64,000 nt of DNA from Pelagibacterium nitratireducens (lineage in GTDB: Bacteria; Pseudomonadota; Alphaproteobacteria; Rhizobiales; Devosiaceae). The notes below the pieces were generated by a model. It made no database searches. It was given only the letters and a program-made list of their open reading frames with translations, and was not told the origin of the DNA. The translations under genes and the position numbers were made by a program. The DNA is taken from assembly GCF_037044555.1 (NCBI RefSeq), contig NZ_CP146275.1, positions 2,088,501 to 2,152,500 on the forward strand, in the 5' to 3' direction. Positions 39,677 to 48,856 of this stretch are shown piece by piece; within the stretch, counting starts at the first letter, position 1, and the number at the start of each line of letters is the position of its first letter.

Positions 39677-40732
39677 TCAAAGCGCCGCGACGACGGCTTT
39701 GGTGAAGTTCTTCGTTCCGAGCGATCCGCCGAGATCGCCGGTGCGGGTGTCAGGGTCCCCCAAAGTCTTGTCGATGGCGCTCTCAATTGCCGCGCCAGCA
39801 GAGACAAATGCGTCCCTGCCGGCCTTGCGTCCGTACCAGTCGAGCAGCATAGCGCAGGACAGGATCATCGAGGTTGGATTTGCCTTGTCCTGGCCGGCGA
39901 TATCGGGAGCCGAGCCGTGCTGGGCTTGGGCGGCAGCATGTCGATCGCCAGCATTGAGCGAGCCGGCCAGGCCAAGACTGCCCGAAAGCTCAGAAGCGAG
40001 ATCGGAAAGCGTATCGCCATAGAAGTTGGTTGTGCAGATGACATCGTAACGAGATGCGTCGCGCACCAGCAGGGCGGCCATGGCGTCGATCAGAACATCG
40101 TCGAGTTCTACATCGGGAAAGTCTTTTGCCACGTCGCGGACGGTCTTCAGAAACAAACCATCGGTCACCTGAAAGGCGTTTGCTTTATGGACGGCAGTGA
40201 CCTTGCCGCGACGCTTGCGGGCCAGCTCAAACGAGCGGCGGGCAATCCGTTCGCAGGCAAAGGCAGTTATCTTGCGCATGGAGATCGCGACGCCTTCCAC
40301 GGGCATGAATTCACCTGGCCCCGAGAACATGTTGCGGTCGGGGTACATGCCTTCGGTGTTCTCGCGCATGATGACAAGATCCATATCCGTGCCGTGATGC
40401 GGCAGGCTGGACCGCGTGCGGGCCGGTCGGACATTGGTGTAGAGGTCTAGCCCGATACGAAAGGCTGCCGAATAATTGATACCGCCCTTGTCGCGCGGGG
40501 GGTAGTCGAGATTGGACATTGGGCCAAGCAGCACGCCGTCCAGCGTTCTTGCCAAAGGCAGGATGTCATCGGGCAGGCTGGTGCCGTGGTTCTTGAGGGC
40601 GGCAAGACCGACGTCGCGATAAGTGTAATCGAGGTTCAGCCCAAATTTTGCGTCGGCCGCAGCCAAGATGTCTAGGCTTGAGGCCATGATTTCGGGTCCG
40701 ATGCCATCGCCGGGGAGAACAAGCAGCTTCAT
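39677..40732 (-). CDS. Isocitrate/isopropylmalate dehydrogenase family enzyme
   Basis: NAD(P)-dependent beta-decarboxylating dehydrogenase, 351 residues. It starts KLLVLPGDGIGPEIM and has IMRENTEGMYPDR (catalytic Tyr), TAVHKANAFQVTDGLF (catalytic Lys), DAMAALLVRDASRYDVICTTNFYGD (metal-binding Asp) and HGSAPDIAGQDKANP (coenzyme loop). Family members oxidise isopropylmalate, isocitrate, homoisocitrate or tartrate. Since leuB would normally lie with leu genes, an accessory hydroxy-di/tricarboxylate is likely here. It lies 10 bases after the second prpF gene. Confidence 0.9.
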   Translation of the reverse strand: MKLLVLPGDGIGPEIMASSLDILAAADAKFGLNLDYTYRDVGLAALKNHGTSLPDDILPLARTLDGVLLGPMSNLDYPPRDKGGINYSAAFRIGLDLYTNVRPARTRSSLPHHGTDMDLVIMRENTEGMYPDRNMFSGPGEFMPVEGVAISMRKITAFACERIARRSFELARKRRGKVTAVHKANAFQVTDGLFLKTVRDVAKDFPDVELDDVLIDAMAALLVRDASRYDVICTTNFYGDTLSDLASELSGSLGLAGSLNAGDRHAAAQAQHGSAPDIAGQDKANPTSMILSCAMLLDWYGRKAGRDAFVSAGAAIESAIDKTLGDPDTRTGDLGGSLGTKNFTKAVVAAL

Positions 40733-40742
40733 AAGACTGGCC

Positions 40743-41837
40743 TTATTTGAGCAGGTCGGCAGGAACGTAGAGTTCGCCTGCCATCAGTTTGCGAGCCGTA
40801 CGGATCGCACCACCGCTCAGAACTTCGAGATCGACACCACTGCCCTTTGTCTTGAGCGCCACGTCAAGGAGCCCAGAAGGGTGTTCAATGAGAACAAGGC
40901 GATCGTCACCCTCGGGTCGCTTTGCCAGCCCGTCGGAAATCGAACCTTCGAGCATGGCGCATGTGGATACGCACAGCCCGCCGGTGACAGCAAAGGCGGC
41001 ATGGGTGTTCTGAGGCACGAAATAGCGCGCGGCGATATGCCCTTCGCCTTTGGGTTGGGACAACATCGCGACCTTGGGGATTACCTTGCCGGTGACGTCG
41101 CCGAGCCCCATGCGCTCTCCGGCGATCACACGCATGGCTTCCATACGTGCGAAGAAATCGGCATCGGCGTCGAGCTCGGACGGGGTTTCGTAGCCCGTCT
41201 TGCCCAAGTCGGCAGCGCGGAAGATCATCATCGGAACGGCCACGTCAATCAGGGTGACTTCTATGCCGTTGATCTCTTCGACGAGATTGCCGGTGGGCAG
41301 AAGCTTGCCGGTCTTAGAACCGACGATATCCATGAAGTTTAGGCGGACGGGCGCAGCTGTGCCCGGCACGCCGGCAATTTCGGTATCGCCGTCATAGATA
41401 ACGCCGTCAGCATCAGTCTTGACGACGGCTTCGATGCGGCTGTTGGTATTGATGTTGAAAATGGTGACGGCAGTCTCATCGCCGGTAATTTCGACCATAC
41501 CACGCTCAATAGCGAACGGGCCGACACCGGCAAGTATATTGCCGCAGGACGGGGCGGTATCCACGAACGCATCGGTGATCGAGACCTGGGCGAAGAGATA
41601 GTCTACATCGACGCCTTCGCGGCTCGATGGCTGCACCATTGCGACCTTTGAGGTGAGCGTTGTTGCGCCCCCCACCCCATCAATTTGGCGCGCATCTGGC
41701 GACCCCATGGCTGCCAGGAGAACCTTGTCGCGGCTTTCGACATCGGCCGGAAGGTCGGTGGTCACGAAATACGGGCCTTTTGAGGTCCCGCCGCGGATGA
41801 GAATGCAAGGAATGGCAGCTTGTCGGGTCATCGTCAT
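40743..41837 (-). CDS. PrpF-family isomerase, second paralogue (4-oxalomesaconate tautomerase-like)
   Basis: A 364-residue PrpF-fold protein with IPCILIRGGTSKGPYF, MGSPDARQIDGVGGATTLTSKVA, VDTAPSCGNILAGVGPFA with the active-site Cys, and GGLCVSTCAMLEGS. The pattern is closer than the other copy to GalD/LigU-type 4-oxalomesaconate tautomerases as I recall them. Start ATG at 41837 (an ATG two codons later is possible). It follows tctAB after 167 bases and precedes the IPMDH-like gene. The presence of an RraA-type aldolase nearby would fit an oxalomesaconate-like branch, but no hydratase is seen. Confidence 0.88.
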   Translation of the reverse strand: MTMTRQAAIPCILIRGGTSKGPYFVTTDLPADVESRDKVLLAAMGSPDARQIDGVGGATTLTSKVAMVQPSSREGVDVDYLFAQVSITDAFVDTAPSCGNILAGVGPFAIERGMVEITGDETAVTIFNINTNSRIEAVVKTDADGVIYDGDTEIAGVPGTAAPVRLNFMDIVGSKTGKLLPTGNLVEEINGIEVTLIDVAVPMMIFRAADLGKTGYETPSELDADADFFARMEAMRVIAGERMGLGDVTGKVIPKVAMLSQPKGEGHIAARYFVPQNTHAAFAVTGGLCVSTCAMLEGSISDGLAKRPEGDDRLVLIEHPSGLLDVALKTKGSGVDLEVLSGGAIRTARKLMAGELYVPADLLK

Positions 41838-42004
41838 CTTTACAGTTGTGTCTGCCCACCGGGGGCGGACGAGCTCGGTTCGATATCGGACGGGCTTTAG
41901 CAGAACCGCCCGCACCGTAGGATTGAGCAATGGTGTTGCCCGGCATCGCGCTTTGGCAATGAACGGGCGGGAGGTGCCTCGTGCACTCCCCCGCCCCTTT
42001 GGCG

Positions 42005-43993
42005 TTAGCGGAACGGCCAGGGAAAGCGGAACTGGCCCTGCAGGAACCCGGCCGGCATGACGAGGTTCAGTGAGCGGGCCAGAACCATCATGAAGATCGC
42101 TGCGGCGAGCGTTAGAAGAATGGTCTTGAGCCAGCTGGCCTTGGCCATCGTCCTAAGGAAGACCACAAAGAACACCAGCAGCGCCGCGAAATAGCCGGCA
42201 ATGGCGACGGCGGCAACAAAGGCGGCAAGCCAGCCCAACATGGCCCATGCACCGCCCCTGACATCGTGTTCACGCGGGGTGACCTCGGTATCGAAATTGG
42301 CAGTGGATTCCGTCTTGCCCGTCAGTAGCGGCACCATGGCAACAAGCGTTGCCACGATCCCGACGACGGCGACCCATGTGGGAAAGATGCCGCCAAGCTG
42401 TGACAGGCCGAACGATTCCCAGAACACGAAGGCAAAGCCAGCAAGAACTGCAACCCCGAACAGTATCTGAGGCCATAACTGGCCCGCCTGAGCGAGTTCG
42501 GTCGTACCTTCGGTGCTGACCTTTGCCGCCTCTTCGCCCGGCCGGGTGCGGGCGCCGAGCCAGACCGACACCACCGTGAGCACGATGATACCGATAACCA
42601 GCGGACGGGTGAGAAAACCCCAACCCGAGAACTGGACTGCCTGATAAAGATATCGTTCGGCCTGGGTGGCAAGAACGAAACCGATCAGGAAGCCTGGACG
42701 CGGCCAGCCGAAGCGCTTGAGAAGAACGCCAATGGCACCCACGATCAGCAGAGCAACAAGGTCGTTGAGAGACCGGGTAGCCTGAAAGGACGCAAACGTT
42801 ATGACCATGATCATGAACGGCGCGATGAGCGTGTAGCGGATGGTGGTCAGGCGCGCGATACCAGGTGCGGCGACGATGCAGAGCAGTGTGCCGATCACAT
42901 TGGCCAGGGCCAGCGACCACACGATGGTGTAGGTCACATCCAGATTGCGGTCGGCCATCGCCGGACCCGGCTGGATGCCGAGGAGGATGAGGCCCGCCAG
43001 AAACACCGCCATGGACCCCGAGCCGGGGATGCCAAACAAAAGCGTGGGGATGAGCCCGCCGCCTTCCTTGGCATTGTTGGCGGATTCCGGCGCGATCACA
43101 CCTCGAATATCACCCTTGCCGTATTGCGAGCGGTCCTTAGAGGTCTGAACGACGTGGCCATAGGCGATCCAGTCCACGACCGAGCCGCCAAGCCCGGGGA
43201 TGGCGCCGATGACTGCACCAAGGCCCGAACAGCGTAGAGCGAGCCATTTGTAGGTCCAAGTGTCCTTGAGCCCCTGCCGCCACCCCTGCCCCAGAGAAGA
43301 AGATTTGCTGGCAATCGAGGAGCCACCGCGCAGCAGGTCGACAATTTCGGGCACGGCGAACAGGCCCAGCGCCACGATCACCAGCGGAATACCGGTCGAG
43401 AGATAGAGTAGGCCGAAATCCATGCGATACTCGCCAGTGGCTGGCGCTGCGCCGACGGCGCCGAAGGCCAGGCCCAAAGCGGCAGCAGCGACGCCCTTGG
43501 CAAGGTTGTTGCCCGAGAGGACGCCGACCATCGAGAGGCCGAAAAGAGTGAGGGCGAACAGTTCGGCCGAGGAAAAGCTCAGGATAAGCGGGCGGGCGAT
43601 AACAACAAAGCCGGTAAGGATCAGGGCGCCGAACAGACCGCCCATGAGCGAAGCCGAGAACGCCGCCGACAACGCGCGGGCAGCCTGCCCCTTCTTGGCG
43701 AGTGGAAATCCATCGAGAACGGTTGCCTGACTGGCCGTCGAGCCTGGAATGCCCATCAGCACCGACGCAAAGGTGTCGGAGGTGGGAATGATGGCGACGA
43801 GGCCGATAAGCATGGCCAGTGCCGAGGTTTGATCCATGCCGTAGAGGAAAGGCAGCAGCAGTGACAAACCGACGATGCCGCCAAGGCCGGGCAGAATGCC
43901 AATGACCAGGCCCAGCAGCACGCCGAGGGTCAGAAACATCATGTGGTGAGGGGTCAGCAGTTCAGCGAGCGCTGAAAAAAGTACGTCGAGCAT
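42005..43993 (-). CDS. Fused TctA-TctB permease of the tripartite tricarboxylate transporter
   Basis: Membrane part of a TTT transporter. Residues 1 to about 500 are TctA: LGVLLGLVIGILPGLGG, GIPGSTASQATVLDGFPLAKKG, IPGLGGSVVDWIAYGH, PESANNAKEGGGLIPTLLFGIPGSGSMA. Residues about 500-662 add a four-segment TctB-like unit (GGIFPTWVAVVGIVATL, ending ARSLNLVMPAGF, close to the TctB LPxG end). TctA alone is about 500 residues, and no separate tctB is seen, so the fusion fills that role. It lies 133 bases after tctC on the same strand. Confidence 0.9.
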   Translation of the reverse strand: MLDVLFSALAELLTPHHMMFLTLGVLLGLVIGILPGLGGIVGLSLLLPFLYGMDQTSALAMLIGLVAIIPTSDTFASVLMGIPGSTASQATVLDGFPLAKKGQAARALSAAFSASLMGGLFGALILTGFVVIARPLILSFSSAELFALTLFGLSMVGVLSGNNLAKGVAAAALGLAFGAVGAAPATGEYRMDFGLLYLSTGIPLVIVALGLFAVPEIVDLLRGGSSIASKSSSLGQGWRQGLKDTWTYKWLALRCSGLGAVIGAIPGLGGSVVDWIAYGHVVQTSKDRSQYGKGDIRGVIAPESANNAKEGGGLIPTLLFGIPGSGSMAVFLAGLILLGIQPGPAMADRNLDVTYTIVWSLALANVIGTLLCIVAAPGIARLTTIRYTLIAPFMIMVITFASFQATRSLNDLVALLIVGAIGVLLKRFGWPRPGFLIGFVLATQAERYLYQAVQFSGWGFLTRPLVIGIIVLTVVSVWLGARTRPGEEAAKVSTEGTTELAQAGQLWPQILFGVAVLAGFAFVFWESFGLSQLGGIFPTWVAVVGIVATLVAMVPLLTGKTESTANFDTEVTPREHDVRGGAWAMLGWLAAFVAAVAIAGYFAALLVFFVVFLRTMAKASWLKTILLTLAAAIFMMVLARSLNLVMPAGFLQGQFRFPWPFR

Positions 43994-44082
43994 ATTGGTT
44001 ACTCGTGAGTTTTGCCGAACGCAGGTTCGGGTGCCGGCGCAGCATTATCGCGGAGCACGACAAGCGCGCATCAGGAAAGCGA

Positions 44083-44113
44083 CGGCGCCGCGGCTCTCTG
44101 AGCCGCGGCGCCG
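44083..44113 (-). terminator. Strong hairpin between tctC and tctAB
   Basis: A 13-bp perfect GC stem (44083-44095 with 44101-44113) with a 5-base loop lies 13 bases after the tctC stop. On the minus strand it is followed by TCGCTTTCC, poor in T, so it may stabilise the tctC message or partly stop transcription, raising receptor over permease levels. Confidence 0.65.
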
Positions 44114-44126
44114 CTGAAAACACGGC

Positions 44127-45233
44127 CTATTCGAGAGTGACCTGGTAGTTCTCTGTCAGGAACTGACGCACCCAGTCACGGGCCACAGGGTCGATGGTCG
44201 TCGCAGCGGTGTAAACACCGGCTACCTCGTCACCGACGGCCTGGTCGTATTCACCCAAGATTTCAACCTTTGCGGCCTGGAGTTCAGGATCTGCGACGGC
44301 GTCGACGAAAGCCTGACGGTAGGCCGCCACGATCTCAGGTGGAGTTCCGTTGGGAAGCATGGCCGGCTTCTGGGCAGCAAAGCCCGAACCAAAGAAGGCG
44401 AGATAGGCCTGCAGTTCGATTCCTGCTGCGCCCATTTCACCATGAACCATTTCGTAAGCTTCAAGGAAGTGTGGCAGATCGGGGAAGGTCGGGTCACGCT
44501 GGACGTTGCCTTCCGAATCGAGCACGCCCCAGGAAAAGAGCGGAACAGCGTCGCCGGCTTCGACAAGCGGGACTACGTTGGTGAGGTAGGCCGACGAGGT
44601 CTGGTAATCGATTGTGGCTTCGCCACGCTCGAATGCCAGACGGCCATCGCCGCGGCCGGTCATGCCGAAGACATGACGCACGTCGAGGCCCAGCACTTCA
44701 AAGGCCAAAAGCGGAACGAGATCGAGCGAGGTTGCGCCCTGGCTGGCATAAACCAGTTCGGTGCCCATGAGCTCGCCCATTTCGGATGCGTCGGAAATCC
44801 CGAGGCTGGCCGGGACGTAAACCACACCGCCGGTCGGGGAAACCAGAACGGGCTCAAGTTCGGCGTAGTCATATTGAACGCGGCTATCGCCGAGCAGGAA
44901 CGGGAACTGGGTCGAACCCGACGTACCAAGCAGAGAAAGTCCATCGGGTTCGGCGCGTGCGACGAATTCGTTGGCGCCGGTGATCGAGCCGCCGCCGGGG
45001 ACGTTGCGAACGATCACGTTTGGTTGCCCGGGCAGGTGCTTGGACAGATAGGGTGCGTAAAAGCGCGCCCAGACGTCGGACCCCCCACCTTCTGAGAACG
45101 GAATCCACCATTCAACTGTCTGGCCGGAAAAGTCGACCTCCTGGGCCTGAACAGAGGCCGGCGCAATGGCAATCGAGGCCGCCATAACGGCGGACACGGC
45201 CAAACCCCGCGCGAAGCGAAGTGCATTTTTCAT
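44127..45233 (-). CDS. TctC-family periplasmic tricarboxylate-binding protein, first paralogue
   Basis: Extracytoplasmic receptor for the TTT transporter, 368 residues. A signal peptide covers about 1-30 (AVMAASIAIAPASVQA). The mature part has the ligand-loop regions PFSEGGGSDVWARFYAPYL, VPGGGSITGANEF and TSGSTQFPFLLGD, and the second-domain sequence DYQTSSAYLTNVVPL. The ATG at 45233 follows GGGAGG. It lies 211 bases after the tctE kinase gene and directly before tctAB. A close paralogue stands at 47759-48856. Confidence 0.92.
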   Translation of the reverse strand: MKNALRFARGLAVSAVMAASIAIAPASVQAQEVDFSGQTVEWWIPFSEGGGSDVWARFYAPYLSKHLPGQPNVIVRNVPGGGSITGANEFVARAEPDGLSLLGTSGSTQFPFLLGDSRVQYDYAELEPVLVSPTGGVVYVPASLGISDASEMGELMGTELVYASQGATSLDLVPLLAFEVLGLDVRHVFGMTGRGDGRLAFERGEATIDYQTSSAYLTNVVPLVEAGDAVPLFSWGVLDSEGNVQRDPTFPDLPHFLEAYEMVHGEMGAAGIELQAYLAFFGSGFAAQKPAMLPNGTPPEIVAAYRQAFVDAVADPELQAAKVEILGEYDQAVGDEVAGVYTAATTIDPVARDWVRQFLTENYQVTLE

Positions 45234-45444
45234 ATAGGATCCTCCCATAGAGTTCGCGGGCAGACCTCCGCATCGTCCCCACGCCGCGCCTCCCCAGCGG
45301 CCTTCGGTCCATCCGAGCGTTGCACCCTGATTTTCTCCGGCCTTTGCCGAGGCATGGCAAGGAAATGCGGAAACAACGGATGTCTGCTGGAATGCATCAT
45401 GCAACACCAAGCTGTCGGAAAGCTGTCCGGCACAAAACCCGCGA

Positions 45445-46878
45445 CTATTCGGCCGCCATCGCCCCGTTCCCAGGGCCCTGAGCGGCCTTTTGCGATTGGG
45501 CTACGGGCAGTTCGAGGCGTATCGTGCAACCGCTTTCGACGGAGATGATACCAACATCACCCCCCGCCCGTTGAGCAATGGCCCGGACGATAGACAGGCC
45601 AAGACCGCATCCTCCATCGCTGTCGTCGGACAGCCGCACAAATCTGTCGAACACCCGGTCGCTGGCTTCGGGCGGAATACCGGGACCATCATCGGAAACG
45701 GTTAGGGCGGCCATATTGCCCACACGCTCGACAACGAGCGAAAGCCGTCCGCCTTCGGCACAGCCATATTTGAGACCATTGTCGATGAGATTGTCGATCG
45801 CCTCTTCAAGCATAACGCGGTTGCCGGCAACCGGCAGGGGCTCGGTGGCAGATTCAAGTTCTATATCGACATGGGCCTTGAGGGCTCGGGGCACATGCCG
45901 GCGGGCCACATCGGCGACCAGCCGGGTGAGGTCGGATGGTGGTTGAAGGTCGTCGCCCCTGCCCTCATTGGCGATGTCGAAATTGAGCAATTGATGGCTC
46001 ATGCGCGAAAGCTGGCGCGCCGCTTGCGCCAAATCCTGCAGACGGGCCGTGCGACCGTGGTCGCTGCTCGCGCTGAGGGCGGCCTCGGCCTGGGCCTGAA
46101 TGGCGGCAACTGGATTGCGCAATTGATGGGCCGCGTTGCCGATAAAGGCGTTGCGCCTATCGAGTTCGTCCTTGAGCCGGGCAAACAGGCTGTTGATGGT
46201 CTCGACCAATGGAGCAACCTCGTGGGGCACAGGGCGGCGGATGGGGCGCAAATCGCTGGCCGAGCGCAATCCCACGGCGCTTCGCAAATCGGTGAGCGGG
46301 GTCAGACCCCGATTGATGCCGAACCAGAACAGAACCGCTGCAGAGCCAACGATAAGCAGGAGATTGAAAACAGATTGGCCAACGAGCGAGAGAGACAGAG
46401 CCTGCCGTTGGGTGACCGTTTGCCAAACCTGAACCGTGGTCCAGCCATCGAAATCGATATCAGCTATGAATTCACGCAGGATGACAGCTCGGACCGGTCG
46501 ACCGTTGTATGTGCTGTCGAAAAAGACCGGTGTGCCACCCGGAACCACCAGGTTGGCCGAGGGCACCGGCGCGTCGGAGTGGCCGGTCACGAAGCGGCCG
46601 TCGGCGGCGCGAACCTGATAATAGATCGGATCGCCCAGCGCGCCGACCAGAGAATCAAGCAGCGCATCGGCAACAAGGTCACCCTTGGTCAGCACAACCT
46701 CGCGGGCAACGGCGTGTGCCACCACCTTGAGCGTGTCGTCGTAGAGGTCTTTGGACATGTTCTGCGCCGACCAATAGCGCACGGCGCTCGAGGCCAAGGC
46801 AACAAAGATCAACGGTACGACCAGCAGCACAAAAAGCCGGGCGCGAAGGCTTCGTGTACTGACTGGTCCAGCGCTCAT
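45445..46878 (-). CDS. TctE-type sensor histidine kinase
   Basis: Membrane histidine kinase, 477 residues. Membrane segment 1 (about 13-33), a periplasmic region (about 34-160) resembling the two-component sensor kinase N-terminal domain of TctE (DDTLKVVAHAVARE, DPIYYQVRAADGRFVTGHSD), membrane segment 2 (about 162-187), a HAMP-like linker, H-box with H251 (NAAHQLRNPVAAI), N-box (DNLIDNGLKY) and G-boxes (SDDGPGIPP, GCGLGLSIV). It overlaps the regulator gene by 4 bases. It probably senses the tricarboxylate, perhaps with a TctC receptor. Confidence 0.92.
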   Translation of the reverse strand: MSAGPVSTRSLRARLFVLLVVPLIFVALASSAVRYWSAQNMSKDLYDDTLKVVAHAVAREVVLTKGDLVADALLDSLVGALGDPIYYQVRAADGRFVTGHSDAPVPSANLVVPGGTPVFFDSTYNGRPVRAVILREFIADIDFDGWTTVQVWQTVTQRQALSLSLVGQSVFNLLLIVGSAAVLFWFGINRGLTPLTDLRSAVGLRSASDLRPIRRPVPHEVAPLVETINSLFARLKDELDRRNAFIGNAAHQLRNPVAAIQAQAEAALSASSDHGRTARLQDLAQAARQLSRMSHQLLNFDIANEGRGDDLQPPSDLTRLVADVARRHVPRALKAHVDIELESATEPLPVAGNRVMLEEAIDNLIDNGLKYGCAEGGRLSLVVERVGNMAALTVSDDGPGIPPEASDRVFDRFVRLSDDSDGGCGLGLSIVRAIAQRAGGDVGIISVESGCTIRLELPVAQSQKAAQGPGNGAMAAE

Positions 46879-47549
46879 TGGACCGCCACCGGGCGGAGCA
46901 CATAGCCGAGCCCGCGGATAGCCCTTATTGTGATGCCGAACGGTTCGATCTTGCGGCGCAGGCGGGACACCAGCAACTCGACAGCGTTGACGTCGATATC
47001 GGCACCTGTCCCATAGATGCTGTCGCACAGGGCGTCCTTGGGCACGACACGCTCGGCATGGTCGAACAACACCTCCCAAAGCGCAAGTTCGCGCCGGGGA
47101 AGAGCTATCAGTCCATCAGGGCCTACGAGCTGACGCGAAAGCCTGTCGTAGCTGAGCTGTCCCATGGCCTCAATGTTGTGCACACGCTGGCCCCTGCGGC
47201 GCCCCAGGGCGCGCACGCGCGCATTGAGCTCGGCCATTTCGAAGGGCTTGGTCATGTAGTCATCGGCGCCCGCGTCGAGTCCGATGATACGGTCATGGAG
47301 GCTGTCGCGGGCCGTCAGCACAAGCACGGGAATATCGTTGCGTTCGGTGCCCAGAGTGCGAATGACATCGAGGCCACTGCGTTTGGGAAGGTTGATATCG
47401 ACAATGGCCAGATCGGCGCCCTCGGTTGACAGAAATTGAGCGCCATCATCGCCATTGGCCAGCCAATCGACGGCGTGCCCTTCGTCCTGTAATGACTGAA
47501 TGACTGCGCGCGCCAACATTGTGTTGTCTTCGATCAAAACGATGCGCAA
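46875..47549 (-). CDS. TctD-type response regulator (OmpR family)
   Basis: A 224-residue response regulator with phospho-acceptor D51 (AIVDINLPKRSG), LVLTARDSLHDRI and the beta-5 lysine in MTKPFE, followed by an OmpR/PhoB winged helix (LPRRELALWEVLFDH, AVELLVSRLRRKI, IRGLGYVL). The likely start is TTG at 47549 with GGAAGG nine bases upstream; no in-frame ATG serves. It is encoded with TctE and divergent from the second tctC across a 209-base gap, the likely site of regulation of both transcripts. Confidence 0.92.
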   Translation of the reverse strand: MRIVLIEDNTMLARAVIQSLQDEGHAVDWLANGDDGAQFLSTEGADLAIVDINLPKRSGLDVIRTLGTERNDIPVLVLTARDSLHDRIIGLDAGADDYMTKPFEMAELNARVRALGRRRGQRVHNIEAMGQLSYDRLSRQLVGPDGLIALPRRELALWEVLFDHAERVVPKDALCDSIYGTGADIDVNAVELLVSRLRRKIEPFGITIRAIRGLGYVLRPVAVQ

Positions 47550-47758
47550 ACGCCTCTACCTTCCGTGTTCATTTTTTCAACAGCGGGGATCGCGCGGCGC
47601 AAAGCCCCTTCTGTTTGGACAATGTGACCCCGCCGGGACCTGGCTGGCAAGCAAATTTCCGTGAGGGGTGGCCTCGCGCCCAATGAGGCGTTAGACATTG
47701 GCCGGACCGGCCTGCGCTCGGAGGATCATCGGTTCACGCCTGTCATTGGAGGAGGATT

Positions 47759-48856
47759 ATGAGCGGACTGCTGCGTTGGGCACGGGCCTTGAGCGCGGGA
47801 TTTGGATTGTCTCTGGCTCCCGCGACCACGGCCTTCGCCGAGGTCAGTTTCCAGGGCGAGACCATCGAGTGGATCATTCCCTTTAGCCGGAGCGGCGGAT
47901 CGGATACCTGGGCGCGGTTCAATGCGCCATTTCTGAGCCGGCACCTGCCGGGTCATCCAGAAATCGAAATCGTCAATGAACCCGGCGGAGGCGGCACCCG
48001 TGGTCCCAACACGTTTGCCAGCCGTGCCCGGCCGGACGGGCTGACCATTCTGGGGACTTCGGGATCGACACAATTTCCCTACCTGCTGGGCGATCTGCGT
48101 GTGCGTTACGATTACAAGGACTGGGAAGTGGTGATGGTAGCACCGACCGGAGGGGTGGTTTACGTCGCGCCCGGAACGGGGGTCGAGGGTCCCGACGACA
48201 TCGACAGGCTTGCCGACCAGACCCTGGTGTTTGCGAGCCAGGGGCCAACATCGCTCGACCTCGTTCCCATGCTGGCCTTCCGGTTACTTGGTTTTGATGT
48301 CAGCTATGTGTTCGGCTACACCGGTCGCGCCGACGGGCTGATCGCCATGGAACGAGGCGAAGTCAGCATCGACTACCAGACAACGGCCTCGTACTTGCGC
48401 AACGTTGTTCCGATGGCCGAGGCCGGCGACGCCGTGCCACTTATGAGTTGGGGCATCCTCGACGAAAATGGTGTGATGCAGCGCGATCCGACCTTTCCCG
48501 ATCTGCCCATCGTCGAAGAAGTGTATGAGATGTTACACGGCGAGCCGCCTTCCGGGCCCGACTATGAGGCCTATCGCGCTTTCAATATCGCCGGATTTGC
48601 CGCTCAGAAGATGGTGATTCTACCGGGCGGCACGCCGCCGGAAATCGTCGAGACATGGCGCCAAGCCTGGCGTGATATCTTTGCCGACCCCCAGTATCGC
48701 GCCGAAGTTTCAAGCGTTCTGGGGGCCTATGAGCAGGTCACCGATCGCGCGGCGGAAGCCCTGTTTATCGAAGGGACGACGATCGATCCGGCGGTCCGCA
48801 AGCGTATACTCGACATGCTCTCGAACGAATATGCGGTGCGGTTGAGCGATCAATAG
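47759..48856 (+). CDS. TctC-family periplasmic binding protein, second paralogue
   Basis: A 365-residue receptor with signal peptide (cleavage probably after ATTAFA, near 28). It parallels the first TctC block by block: PFSRSGGSDTWARFNAPFL, EPGGGGTRGPNTF, TSGSTQFPYLLGD, APTGGVVYV, IDYQTTASYLRNVVP, EAGDAVPLMSWGILD and RDPTFPDLP. The two are clear paralogues, more than half identical by eye. It has no permease gene of its own nearby and diverges from tctDE. GGAGGAGG ribosome-binding site. It is the last gene of the accessory block before lexA. Confidence 0.92.
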   Translation: MSGLLRWARALSAGFGLSLAPATTAFAEVSFQGETIEWIIPFSRSGGSDTWARFNAPFLSRHLPGHPEIEIVNEPGGGGTRGPNTFASRARPDGLTILGTSGSTQFPYLLGDLRVRYDYKDWEVVMVAPTGGVVYVAPGTGVEGPDDIDRLADQTLVFASQGPTSLDLVPMLAFRLLGFDVSYVFGYTGRADGLIAMERGEVSIDYQTTASYLRNVVPMAEAGDAVPLMSWGILDENGVMQRDPTFPDLPIVEEVYEMLHGEPPSGPDYEAYRAFNIAGFAAQKMVILPGGTPPEIVETWRQAWRDIFADPQYRAEVSSVLGAYEQVTDRAAEALFIEGTTIDPAVRKRILDMLSNEYAVRLSDQ

